Origin: Myxococcales bacterium
Lineage (GTDB): Bacteria; Myxococcota; Polyangia; Fen-1088
Assembly: GCA_003155465.1 (NCBI GenBank)
Contig: PMCR01000287.1
Coordinates: 1-5,549 of the forward strand
Direction of reading: 5' to 3'
Length of the DNA: 5,549 bases
Position numbers and translations under genes: made by a program. Under the pieces are notes generated by a model. It was not told where the DNA came from. It saw only the letters and a program-made list of their open reading frames with translations, and did not search any database. This document shows positions 1-5,408 of this stretch, in pieces; position 1 is the stretch's first letter, and every line of letters begins with the position of its first letter.

Positions 1-1
1 G

Positions 2-733
2 CTAGATTCCCCAGCCGCCGCTCACGTGCAGGCTGGTGCCGGTGACATAGGCGGCTTCGTCGGAGAGAAGGTATAGGACGGCATGGACCGCGTCGCCGAT
101 GGAGCCGATACGGCCGGCCGGAATGATCTTGACCAGGCCCGCCAGCTCGGCCGCGTCCAGCGAGCCAGAATCAATGAAGCCGGGAGACACGGCATTGACC
201 GTGATCGTGTGCTTGGCCAGCGCCTTGGCCAGGCTGCGCACCAAACCCAGCACGCCCACCTTGGCCAGGTAGTGGGCCGTGAGCTGGGTCTGTGCCACTA
301 GGCGGTCGGCATTGGCCATGGAGAAGGCGACTATGCGGCCCCCCTGCTGCTTCACCATGACGGGCGCAACCAGGCGCGCCAGATAGAAGAAACTGTCCAG
401 GTTGTTGGCGAACATCTCGCGCCAGCCGGCAGGCGTTTCTTCGAGCACGTCCACGCGGTGATAGGGACCGGCGCAGTGAATGAGGGCATCGATACGGCCC
501 TGCCAGTCGAGGACCTGGCGGACCAGAGCCGTACACACCTCGGGCGTCGACACGTCGGCATTGACGGCTAGGGCCCGGCCGCCCTTCTCTTCGATGGCCG
601 CCACGGTTGTCTCGGCCTCGGCGCGGCTCTTGCGGTAGCACAGCGCTACCGCCCAGCCGCTCTCGCCCAAACGCAGTCCCACTTCACGCCCAATGCCCTT
701 GGCTCCACCTGAGATCAGCGCGGTCTTCTGCAT
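2..733 (-). CDS. SDR-family oxidoreductase, FabG-like
   Basis: A complete 243-residue protein, the usual length of a classical short-chain dehydrogenase/reductase: a cytosolic Rossmann-fold enzyme that reduces a carbonyl or oxidises an alcohol with NAD(P)H. Visible in order: glycine-rich cofactor loop SGGAKGIG (8-15), R34 after the second strand (suggests NADPH), NADV (58-61), HCAG (86-89) where the family has NNAG, N111, catalytic-type Y155 and K159 (YLAK), SPG (183-185) and a C-terminal TGTSLHVSGGWGI typical of FabG relatives. The nearest serine before the tyrosine is S138, 17 residues upstream instead of the usual 13, so the catalytic triad is not standard. The ATG at 731-733 has only a weak AAGAA ribosome site. 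It lies 228 bp after dnaB and is probably a separate transcript. The substrate cannot be read from sequence; 3-oxoacyl-ACP reductase is only one option. SDR fold is sure, function is not. Confidence 0.9.
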   Translation of the reverse strand: MQKTALISGGAKGIGREVGLRLGESGWAVALCYRKSRAEAETTVAAIEEKGGRALAVNADVSTPEVCTALVRQVLDWQGRIDALIHCAGPYHRVDVLEETPAGWREMFANNLDSFFYLARLVAPVMVKQQGGRIVAFSMANADRLVAQTQLTAHYLAKVGVLGLVRSLAKALAKHTITVNAVSPGFIDSGSLDAAELAGLVKIIPAGRIGSIGDAVHAVLYLLSDEAAYVTGTSLHVSGGWGI

Positions 734-898
734 GGGCTAATTCTTGGCGTGGGTCGACTCGGAGTTGAGTGATTGATCGTGATGCGCGGACTGGGGCATC
801 CGGAATGAGCCTGAATCGCACAGTCCTTGCGCCCGAATTTCCGCGCAGCAACGCAGAGTGGTGGTCGCGCCGCAAGCTCATAGGAGATTCGGCTCGCA

Positions 899-928
899 CA
901 CTTTCCCCGGAGAGGGGAGAAGAAAGTG
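899..928. other. imperfect hairpin downstream of dnaB
   Basis: CACTTTC (899-905) is perfectly complementary to GAAAGTG (922-928). Inside, CCC (906-908) can pair with GGG (915-917), leaving a small loop and a four-base bulge. It begins about 33 bp past the dnaB stop in the direction of transcription. It could protect or end the dnaB transcript, but no run of T follows it on either strand, so it is not a standard intrinsic terminator. It also resembles the CTCC/GGAG-rich palindromic units that occur as dispersed intergenic repeats in many GC-rich genomes. Confidence 0.4.
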
Positions 929-942
929 CTTGTCCTCGAATC

Positions 943-954
943 ATGACCGGTCAT
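943..954. promoter_or_regulatory. perfect 12-bp palindrome ATGACCGGTCAT
   Basis: ATGACCGGTCAT is a perfect palindrome starting 7 bp after the dnaB stop codon. Two-fold symmetry of this length suits a homodimeric regulator site, but it is 210 bp upstream of the SDR start and no regulator gene is in the window. Chance is a fair alternative. Confidence 0.25.
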
Positions 955-961
955 TTAGCGG

Positions 962-2374
962 TCACCGCGGCCCGCCGTCTTCTTCGGCGTAGTTCTGGAA
1001 CTTGGTGTACTCGCGCAGGAACGTCAAGAGAACCGTATCGGTGGGGCCGTGGCGGTTCTTGCCGATGATGAGCTCGGCCTTGTTTCGTTCCGCGCCCTCA
1101 GTGCCGTACATCTCCTCGCGATGGATGAACAGTATCATGTCGGCGTCCTGCTCGATGGCGCCCGATTCGCGCAGATCGGAAAGCTGCGGTCGCTTGTCCT
1201 CGCGCCGTTCCAGACCGCGGTTGAGCTGCGACACCGCGATGATGGGAATGCGCAGGTCCTTGGCCAGGGCCTTGAGGCCGCGCGAGATTTCGGCGATCTC
1301 GCGCTCGCGCGACTCCTCCCGGCGGCCGCCCAAGCCGCGGGCGAGCTGAAGGTAGTCCACGACCATCAGGCCGAGCGGTGTGCGGCCCTCGCCACCCTGC
1401 GCGAAATACTTGGGGTTGCCGCGAAAGCGGCGTGCCTTGGCCCGCAGTTCGAGGATGTTGGGCGCGGCCGAGTCGTCGATGAGGATGGGCGCCTTGGTCA
1501 GCCGGTCAGCCGCGGGGTAGATGTGACTCTTCCAGTCGCCGTACTCGATCATGCCCCGGCGCATGCGGCTGGAATCGATGCGGGCCTCGCCTGCCAGCAT
1601 CCGTTCCATAAGCTCGAACTTCGACATCTCCAGCGAAAAGATGAGCACCGGGATGCCGTGGTTGAGCGCCGCATGCGTGGCCACGTTGATGGCCCACGAA
1701 GTCTTGCCCACGCCGGGCCGCGCAGCCACGACGATGAGGTTCTCGGGCTGCAGACCGGCGGTGATTTCATCCAGTTTGGTGAAGCCAGTGGGCACGCCGG
1801 TAATCTGCCGGCGCTCCATGGAACGGGTCTGCAGCTCGTTGACCACGTCGCCGAGCAGCTCGCCCACCGGCTGAAAAGACTCGCGCCGGTTCTGCTGCGC
1901 AACTTTGAAGATCTGCGTCTCGGCGTCATCGAGGAACTCCTCGTAGCTACCGAACTCGCCGTAGGCGCGCGACTGGATCTCGGCGCAGGCCGCGATCAGC
2001 CGGCGCAGCGTCGCCTTTTCCTTCACCAGTCGGACATAGTGGCTAATGTTCTCGGCCGTGGGCACCGAGTTGGCCAGGGTGATGAGGTAGCCGGGGCCGC
2101 CCTCCAGGCGGGGCAGGGCGCCACGCGATTTCAGTTCATCGCCCAGGGACACGACGTCGATGGGCTGGCGTCGTTGCTCCAGCTCCATCATCGCGGCGAA
2201 GATCTCCCGGTGCGCGGGCAGGAAGAAGTCATCCGCGGTCAGCACCGTGGCCATTTCGTCGAAGGCCAAGGGCTTGACCAGCACGCCGCCCAAGGCGGAC
2301 CGTTCCGCCTCCAAATTGTGCGGCGGCAATCGTCCCGAGGGGCCACCGTCCGCGAGAGCGAGAAAGTCAGCCAT
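962..2374 (-). CDS. dnaB: replicative DNA helicase DnaB
   Basis: Hexameric 5'-3' helicase that unwinds DNA at the replication fork and works with primase DnaG; 470 residues, normal length. The N-terminal domain starts at RLPPHNLEAERSALGG (15-30); the RecA-like C-terminal domain runs from about 195. Seen: Walker A ARPGVGKTS (218-226, K224), SLEMS with the catalytic-type E249, Walker B LMVVDYLQL (336-344, D340), SQLNR (382-386), SDLRESGAIEQDAD (399-412) and GKNRHGPT with the arginine-finger candidate R441. Compared with E. coli DnaB as I recall it, about 10 extra residues (318-333) precede Walker B. No intein interrupts the motifs. The ATG is fixed by an in-frame TAG 12 bases upstream (2387-2389), although no good Shine-Dalgarno sequence is seen, so translation may depend on another signal. 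It follows rplI by 246 bp and may have its own promoter. Identification is near certain. Confidence 0.98.
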   Translation of the reverse strand: MADFLALADGGPSGRLPPHNLEAERSALGGVLVKPLAFDEMATVLTADDFFLPAHREIFAAMMELEQRRQPIDVVSLGDELKSRGALPRLEGGPGYLITLANSVPTAENISHYVRLVKEKATLRRLIAACAEIQSRAYGEFGSYEEFLDDAETQIFKVAQQNRRESFQPVGELLGDVVNELQTRSMERRQITGVPTGFTKLDEITAGLQPENLIVVAARPGVGKTSWAINVATHAALNHGIPVLIFSLEMSKFELMERMLAGEARIDSSRMRRGMIEYGDWKSHIYPAADRLTKAPILIDDSAAPNILELRAKARRFRGNPKYFAQGGEGRTPLGLMVVDYLQLARGLGGRREESREREIAEISRGLKALAKDLRIPIIAVSQLNRGLERREDKRPQLSDLRESGAIEQDADMILFIHREEMYGTEGAERNKAELIIGKNRHGPTDTVLLTFLREYTKFQNYAEEDGGPR

Positions 2375-2620
2375 AGAGAAATCAGTCTACGCCAAACGGA
2401 TACAAACGATCGCGCCAATGCATAGGCTGTCCGGCCGGCGTGCGCGTGAGCGACCAGCGTGTAGCGGGATGGGTGGGCGGCATGCATGAGCGTGAGCGGG
2501 CAGCGGATCGTTTTCCGCATCCCGCGTATTCCACCCGAACACGCTCACGCCCTCGCACACGCGGCCCGCGACCCGCGCGCCAGCCTCCAGGGCGATCCGG
2601 AATTACCCGACAAGCTGCAG
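2375..2620. other. rplI-dnaB intergenic region, structured
   Basis: A 246 bp gap without a supported gene. Besides the repeats at 2444-2550 described separately, it contains CCGGCCGG (2431-2438), two ATGCAT sites (2418-2423 and 2482-2487) and a small hairpin GCGGA/TCCGC (2503-2507 and 2514-2518). No hairpin with a T-run is present, so I cannot place a terminator for the ribosomal operon, and no clean sigma-70 promoter for dnaB is visible. It is long compared with the 3-72 bp gaps upstream, which suggests a regulatory role or an uncoupling of dnaB from the ribosomal genes. Confidence 0.5.
2444..2550. repeat. three copies of GCGTGAGCG plus alternative inverted repeats
   Basis: GCGTGAGCG occurs at 2444-2452 and 2490-2498, and as its complement CGCTCACGC at 2542-2550. 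An 8-bp inverted pair GCGGGATG/CATCCCGC lies at 2464-2471 and 2518-2525, and GGGTGG/CCACCC at 2471-2476 and 2531-2536. In RNA read from the minus strand, 2542-2550 could pair with 2444-2452, which allows the 8-bp stem to nest inside, or with 2490-2498, which excludes it. All pairings are exact matches in the sequence; whether they form or matter is inference, and high GC raises the chance of accidental matches. Confidence 0.5.
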
Positions 2621-3070
2621 CTACTGTTCCTTCTTGACCACCCAGACTTTGATCTTGGCCACCGTGTCGCGTCCCAGCTTGATGGGGACCTCGCTCATGC
2701 CCAGGTTGCGCAAGGGCTCGTCAAGTTGGATCTTCTTGCTGTCCACCTTGACTCCTTGCTCGGCCAGAGCCTCGGCGATGTCACGGCTGGTGACGGACCC
2801 GTAGAGCTTGTCGCCTTCGCCCACAGCCCGGGAAACCGACACCGAAACCTGCGACAGGCGGTCCGCCTCCGACCGCAGTTCCTTGGCCAGCTTGGCCACC
2901 CGCGAGGCAATCGCGCGCTGTTCGTGGGCCAGGCGGGCTTCGTCCTTCTCGGTGGCCGGCACGGCCATGCCATGGGGAAGCAGGTAGTTGCGCCCGTAGC
3001 CGTCACGAACGCTGACCACCTCCCCGGCCTTGCCCAGGTTGTCCATGTCTTCACGCAAGATGATTCGCAT
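2621..3070 (-). CDS. rplI: 50S ribosomal protein bL9
   Basis: Ribosomal protein that binds 23S rRNA at the base of the L1 stalk and reaches out from the large subunit; 149 residues, the normal length. The N-terminal domain begins MRIILREDMDNLGKAG and carries the L9 signature around VRDGYGRNYLLPHGMAVPAT (21-40), which binds rRNA. A charged helix (about 41-75) links to the C-terminal domain (about 76-149), which includes GDKLYGSVTSRDIAEAL (86-102). The ATG at 3068-3070 is preceded by GGGAGG at 3076-3081 with a 5-base spacer, which settles the start. It follows rpsR by 18 bp in the same operon. Nothing is unusual in the protein. Confidence 0.98.
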   Translation of the reverse strand: MRIILREDMDNLGKAGEVVSVRDGYGRNYLLPHGMAVPATEKDEARLAHEQRAIASRVAKLAKELRSEADRLSQVSVSVSRAVGEGDKLYGSVTSRDIAEALAEQGVKVDSKKIQLDEPLRNLGMSEVPIKLGRDTVAKIKVWVVKKEQ

Positions 3071-3088
3071 GACGTCCTCCCGGGTTTC

Positions 3089-3361
3089 CTAGTTGCCGGT
3101 CACGGCAAAGGGCATGAGCGCGATCATGCGGGCGCGGGCCACGGCCCGGCCGATCTCACGCTGGTGCTTGGCACAATTGCCGGTCAACCGACGCGGCACC
3201 AATTTCCCGCGGTCGGCGATGAAGTACTTGAGCAGCCCGGCATCCTTGTAGTCGATCTTGAGGTTCTCGTCTGCGCAGAACTTGCACGCCTTGCGGCGGC
3301 CCATCTTCTTGCGCCCGGTTTCCTGCTCGACATCGGCGTCTTTTTGTTCTGGTCTTGCCAT
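3089..3361 (-). CDS. rpsR: 30S ribosomal protein bS18
   Basis: Small-subunit protein that binds 16S rRNA as a heterodimer with bS6 on the platform; 90 residues. The core runs from KACKFC (24-29) through [12 protein letters not shown] (37-48), [18 protein letters not shown] (51-68) and [11 protein letters not shown] (75-85), all typical. C26, C29, C63 and H66 form a CxxC...CxxH set, the zinc-binding (C+) version of bS18; many bacteria have a paralogue or form without these cysteines. The N-terminus (1-20) is a charged, weakly conserved extension; an internal ATG at residue 20 is possible, but the upstream ATG has the good ribosome site. The start lies 3 bp after the rpsF stop, in the same frame, with its Shine-Dalgarno sequence inside rpsF, so translation is probably coupled and yields matched bS6 and bS18. 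Confidence 0.97.
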   Translation of the reverse strand: MARPEQKDADVEQETGRKKMGRRKACKFCADENLKIDYKDAGLLKYFIADRGKLVPRRLTGNCAKHQREIGRAVARARMIALMPFAVTGN

Positions 3362-3364
3362 GGC

Positions 3365-3895
3365 CTACTCCCTTCTCCGTACAGGTTCGTCGACCTTGCC
3401 GAAAACCGCTTCCTCGAAATCGAACGCGCCTTCTTCGTCCTCCTCGCCGAAGGGCCGTGCGCCAGCCTGCCCGGTGGCTATGGCTTCTTCGTCTGGCCCG
3501 GGCACCGCAGCGTTGGCAAACAACTCGTCGGTCACCTCGGAGGTGCGCGTGGCAGGGTCCACGTTCTCGCCGATCTTGACCGAGTACTGGCGAATGACAC
3601 TGTCGGTGAGGCGCAGGTTGCGCTCGATCTCCTCGACCAAGCCCGGGCTCCCGAGGTAGCGGAAGAAGACGTAGATTCCCTTGAGCTGCTTCTTCACCTC
3701 GTAGGCCATTTTGCGGCGTCCCCAGTTTTCGATCTTGAGCAAGGTGCCGCCGCCGGCCTCAAGCACGCCACGAATCTTGGTGTTGACCGCACCGATCACG
3801 TCATTGGTCACGTCGGGTTTGAGGATGAAAATGGTCTCGTACTCGCGTGTTCTGCCGGGAATGTCCCGGCACGATACTCGTCTCTTTTCTGCCAT
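3365..3895 (-). CDS. rpsF: 30S ribosomal protein bS6 with extended termini
   Basis: Small-subunit protein that pairs with bS18 on the 30S platform; 176 residues, long for the family (about 95-135). The conserved ferredoxin-like domain runs from REYETIFILKPD (17-28) through ENWGRRKMAYEVKKQLKGIY (56-75) to NLRLTDSVIRQYSVK (93-107). Before it is a 16-residue basic extension (MAEKRRVSCRDIPGRT); no other ATG, GTG or TTG closer to the domain is seen in that stretch. After it, residues about 116-176 form an acidic, low-complexity tail with GEEDEEGAFDFEE (150-162) that ends in RRRE. Acidic C-termini are known in bS6, and the E. coli one is glutamylated by RimK, but this tail is much longer. AAGGGAG at 3903-3909 precedes the ATG by 7 bases. 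It is the first gene of the rpsF-rpsR-rplI group, and its leader can fold (3903-3949). Confidence 0.96.
   Translation of the reverse strand: MAEKRRVSCRDIPGRTREYETIFILKPDVTNDVIGAVNTKIRGVLEAGGGTLLKIENWGRRKMAYEVKKQLKGIYVFFRYLGSPGLVEEIERNLRLTDSVIRQYSVKIGENVDPATRTSEVTDELFANAAVPGPDEEAIATGQAGARPFGEEDEEGAFDFEEAVFGKVDEPVRRRE
3368..3374 (-). promoter_or_regulatory. rpsR ribosome binding site inside rpsF
   Basis: AAGGGAG is made of the last codons of rpsF (Arg-Arg-Glu) and ends 6 bases before the rpsR ATG. The rpsF stop codon TAG lies between them. A ribosome ending bS6 is therefore placed directly over the bS18 start, which supports translational coupling and fixes the rpsR start at 3361. Confidence 0.75.
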
Positions 3896-3902
3896 GTGTG
3901 TT

Positions 3903-3949
3903 CTCCCTTTGGACCTGTGTCCCGGCTGGCCAAGCCGCCGGGCAAGGAG
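3903..3949 (-). promoter_or_regulatory. candidate rpsF leader RNA structure pairing the Shine-Dalgarno site
   Basis: On the minus strand a hairpin is formed by CCCGGC/GCCGGG (3937-3942 with 3921-3926) and GGC/GCC (3934-3936 with 3928-3930), with a 3-base loop and one bulged base: nine pairs, mostly G-C. Immediately outside it, CTCC and TTG (3946-3949 and 3943-3945) are complementary to GGAG and CAA (3903-3906 and 3909-3911), so the ribosome site of rpsF would be in the outer stem, with a 9-base one-sided internal loop (3912-3920). bS6-bS18 is known to bind a leader RNA upstream of rpsF in many bacteria; that this is such a site is inference, and I cannot place the CCG bulge reported for that motif in the internal loop. 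Confidence 0.5.
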
Positions 3950-3967
3950 TTGGTGTGGACGGACGCC

Positions 3968-4558
3968 CTATGCGCCCGCCTCGCTTTCGTTCTTCTTGCG
4001 CTTGTTGAATATGTTCATGGCCGCCTGCAACCCGCTCTTCACGATGGTTTCGGTGGCATCCGCCGCCTCGCCAATCAGTTCGGGTAGCAAGCACCGCTCG
4101 TCCTGACCGAAATCGGCCAGCACGTAGTCGGCCGCGTCCCATTGTGCCGGAGGACGCCCGATGCCGAATCGGACCCGGGCAAAGTCCGGGGATCCCCATT
4201 CCTGGATGATCGATTGCAGGCCGTTGTGCCCACCGGTTCCGCCGCCGAAGCCGAGTTTGAGCCGGCTGAACGGCATATCTAGATCGTCGTGAACAACCAC
4301 GGCTTGCTCGGGCGGAATCTTCCGGAACGCGGCTGCGCGTTGCACGGCCAGGCCACTGCAGTTCATGAACTCCATCGGCTTGCACAGAAGTACGTGCTCG
4401 CCGGCCAAGGTCGCCTCGCTCAATTCGGCCCCCAGCTTGAGGCGTGGCGCAGGCGCTCCCGCGCGCCGCCACAGTTCATCCAGCACCATGAAGCCCGCAT
4501 TGTGTCGGTTGCGTGCGTAGCGCGATCCGGGATTGCCGAGTCCCACCAGCAGCCACAT
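3968..4558 (-). CDS. pth: peptidyl-tRNA hydrolase
   Basis: Hydrolyses the ester bond in peptidyl-tRNA that has fallen off the ribosome, which recycles tRNA; cytosolic, monomeric, essential in most bacteria. The 196 residues match the family length. Seen: VGLGNPG (5-11), RHNAG (18-22), KPMEFMNCSG (60-69, where Thr is more usual than Glu63), VVVHDDLDMP (87-96), GGTGGHNGLQSII (106-118) and FARVRFGIGRP (126-136). The expected catalytic and binding residues are present: N9, H19, D91 and N112. The ATG at 4556-4558 was chosen because bacterial Pth starts a few residues before VGLGNPG; the frame stays open another 100 codons upstream, but that part is an Arg/Pro-rich read of the rplY tail. The start has no strong ribosome site and lies 40 bp after rplY, so coupled re-initiation is possible. 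It ends 72 bp before rpsF. Confidence 0.97.
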   Translation of the reverse strand: MWLLVGLGNPGSRYARNRHNAGFMVLDELWRRAGAPAPRLKLGAELSEATLAGEHVLLCKPMEFMNCSGLAVQRAAAFRKIPPEQAVVVHDDLDMPFSRLKLGFGGGTGGHNGLQSIIQEWGSPDFARVRFGIGRPPAQWDAADYVLADFGQDERCLLPELIGEAADATETIVKSGLQAAMNIFNKRKKNESEAGA

Positions 4559-4598
4559 CGCATCTGCACTCGGCAAGTCCCATTCCGCGACAGCAGGG

Positions 4599-5381
4599 TC
4601 ACTTGCCCTTCTTCTCCGGCTCTTTCTTTCCGGCCAGGGCCCCCTTGGCCCCTGCGGCCGGGGCCCCCTTGGCTCCTGCCGCAGCAGGGGCGCCCGCAGC
4701 CGGCGCCGCGCCTGGCGCCGCGCCCGGGGCTGCGCCAGGGGCCGCCGCCGCACCTTCGGCCGGAGCCGCGCCTTCGGCCGGAACCGCGCCCGCAGCAGCC
4801 TCCTCGACCTTCTCGGCCCGTGGTGCCACGACCGACGCCAGGGCTTCCTTGGGGTCAAGCATGACCTTCACGCCCGGTGGCAGCTTGAGATCGCTGGCGT
4901 GCAAGGCGTCGCCTATCTTGAGTGCGGTCACATCCATCTCGATCTTGGTTGGGATGTCCGCCGGCTTGGCCGTGATGGGCAGATTGCGATAGCTCTGGTG
5001 TAAGTTGCCGCCATCGGTTACTCCGACGGGGATGCCCAGCAGCACGACGGGAATTGTCACCTTCACTGCCTCGTCCAGGCTGACGCGGATGAAATCGACG
5101 TGCAGCGGCTGGCGCGACATTGGATCGATCTGAACGTCGCGGATCATGGCGGTGACGTCTTCGGCCTTGCCGTCGCTTTGCACCGATAGGGCGAAGACGG
5201 TATTGCGCTTCCTGTCCTTATCGAGCGCTTTGACCAGCGCCACGGGATCAAGCGCCAGCCACAGCGGCTCGGCCTTGTGACCATAGAGAACGGCGGGAAG
5301 TTTGCCCGCGGCGCGCGTCCTGTGCGCTGGCCCCTTGCCGGACTGCGTGCGAACCTCGACAGAAACCTTGGAGAAATCCAT
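4599..5381 (-). CDS. rplY: 50S ribosomal protein bL25, CTC/TL5 type, with Ala/Pro/Gly tail
   Basis: Binds 5S rRNA in the large subunit; the two-domain form is known as CTC (general stress protein) or TL5. The 260 residues contain an L25 domain (1-97) with GKGPAHRTRAAGKLPAVLYG (15-34) and PMSRQPLHVDFIRV (87-100), then the CTC beta domain (about 98-188) with IPVVLLGIPVGVTDGG (110-125) and HASDLKLPPGVKV (161-173). From about 193 to 250 there is an Ala/Pro/Gly tail with tandem PAEGAA, GAAP and AGAKGA units, then a Lys-rich end (251-260). Tails occur in CTC proteins, but this one is long and visibly repeated in its DNA. AAGGA (5389-5393), 7 bases before the ATG, fixes the start. It follows prs by 27 bp, a common pairing, and precedes pth. 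Confidence 0.97.
   Translation of the reverse strand: MDFSKVSVEVRTQSGKGPAHRTRAAGKLPAVLYGHKAEPLWLALDPVALVKALDKDRKRNTVFALSVQSDGKAEDVTAMIRDVQIDPMSRQPLHVDFIRVSLDEAVKVTIPVVLLGIPVGVTDGGNLHQSYRNLPITAKPADIPTKIEMDVTALKIGDALHASDLKLPPGVKVMLDPKEALASVVAPRAEKVEEAAAGAVPAEGAAPAEGAAAAPGAAPGAAPGAAPAAGAPAAAGAKGAPAAGAKGALAGKKEPEKKGK
4637..4684. repeat. two tandem 24-bp units in the rplY tail
   Basis: 4637-4660 and 4661-4684 match at 21 of 24 positions; both begin GGGCCCCCTTGGC. They encode the two AGAKGA-type segments near the C-terminus of bL25. The near identity at DNA level points to recent duplication by slippage or unequal exchange. Confidence 0.75.
4701..4736. repeat. three tandem 12-bp units encoding GAAP
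   Basis: Units 4701-4712, 4713-4724 and 4725-4736 encode GAAP three times (residues 216-227 of bL25). The first two differ at one base and the third is more diverged (three differences from the first). Confidence 0.7.
4753..4788. repeat. two tandem 18-bp units in the rplY tail
   Basis: 4753-4770 and 4771-4788 are CCTTCGGCCGGAGCCGCG and a copy differing at one base, which changes Ala206 to Val200 between copies. They encode the tandem PAEGAA segment (about residues 198-212). Confidence 0.75.
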
Positions 5382-5408
5382 GATGAAATCCTTTGTGTTC
5401 TCGCTCGC

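Larger units (their letters stand above)
734..961. other. dnaB-SDR intergenic region with short inverted repeats
   Basis: This 228 bp gap contains no convincing gene: the open frames crossing it have no ribosome site or recognisable product. It holds a perfect palindrome (943-954), an imperfect hairpin (899-928), and two further short inverted repeats: TGCGC/GCGCA at 828-832 and 843-847, and GGACTG/CAGTCC at 788-793 and 821-826. It must hold the dnaB 3' end and probably the SDR promoter, but I see no clear -35/-10 pair. The cluster of inverted repeats could mark a dispersed intergenic repeat, which needs genome-wide copies to confirm. Confidence 0.5.

Noticed and set aside
899..928. Intrinsic terminator for dnaB
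   Set aside because: The hairpin has a bulge and no T-run follows on either strand, so I kept it only as an unexplained hairpin.
769..1068. Small plus-strand open frame in the dnaB-SDR gap
   Set aside because: It overlaps the dnaB 3' end on the opposite strand, has no ribosome site and no family resemblance.
1702..1728. Intein at the DnaB Walker A site, a known insertion point
   Set aside because: The motif ARPGVGKTS is continuous and the protein has normal length.
1049..2425. Long plus-strand open frame (458 codons) opposite dnaB
   Set aside because: It mirrors a certain dnaB gene, has no recognisable domain, and is expected from GC-biased third codon positions on the coding strand.
2486..4087. 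Long plus-strand open frame (533 codons) across rplI, rpsR, rpsF and part of pth
   Set aside because: Four well-identified genes occupy the other strand. The frame runs through their boundaries and resembles no known family, so it is an antisense shadow.
4559..4858. A 100-codon Arg/Pro-rich upstream extension of the pth frame, possible bL25-Pth frameshift fusion
   Set aside because: It is a second-frame reading of the repeated rplY tail. Pth families begin just before VGLGNPG, and no slippery site with a supporting structure was seen.
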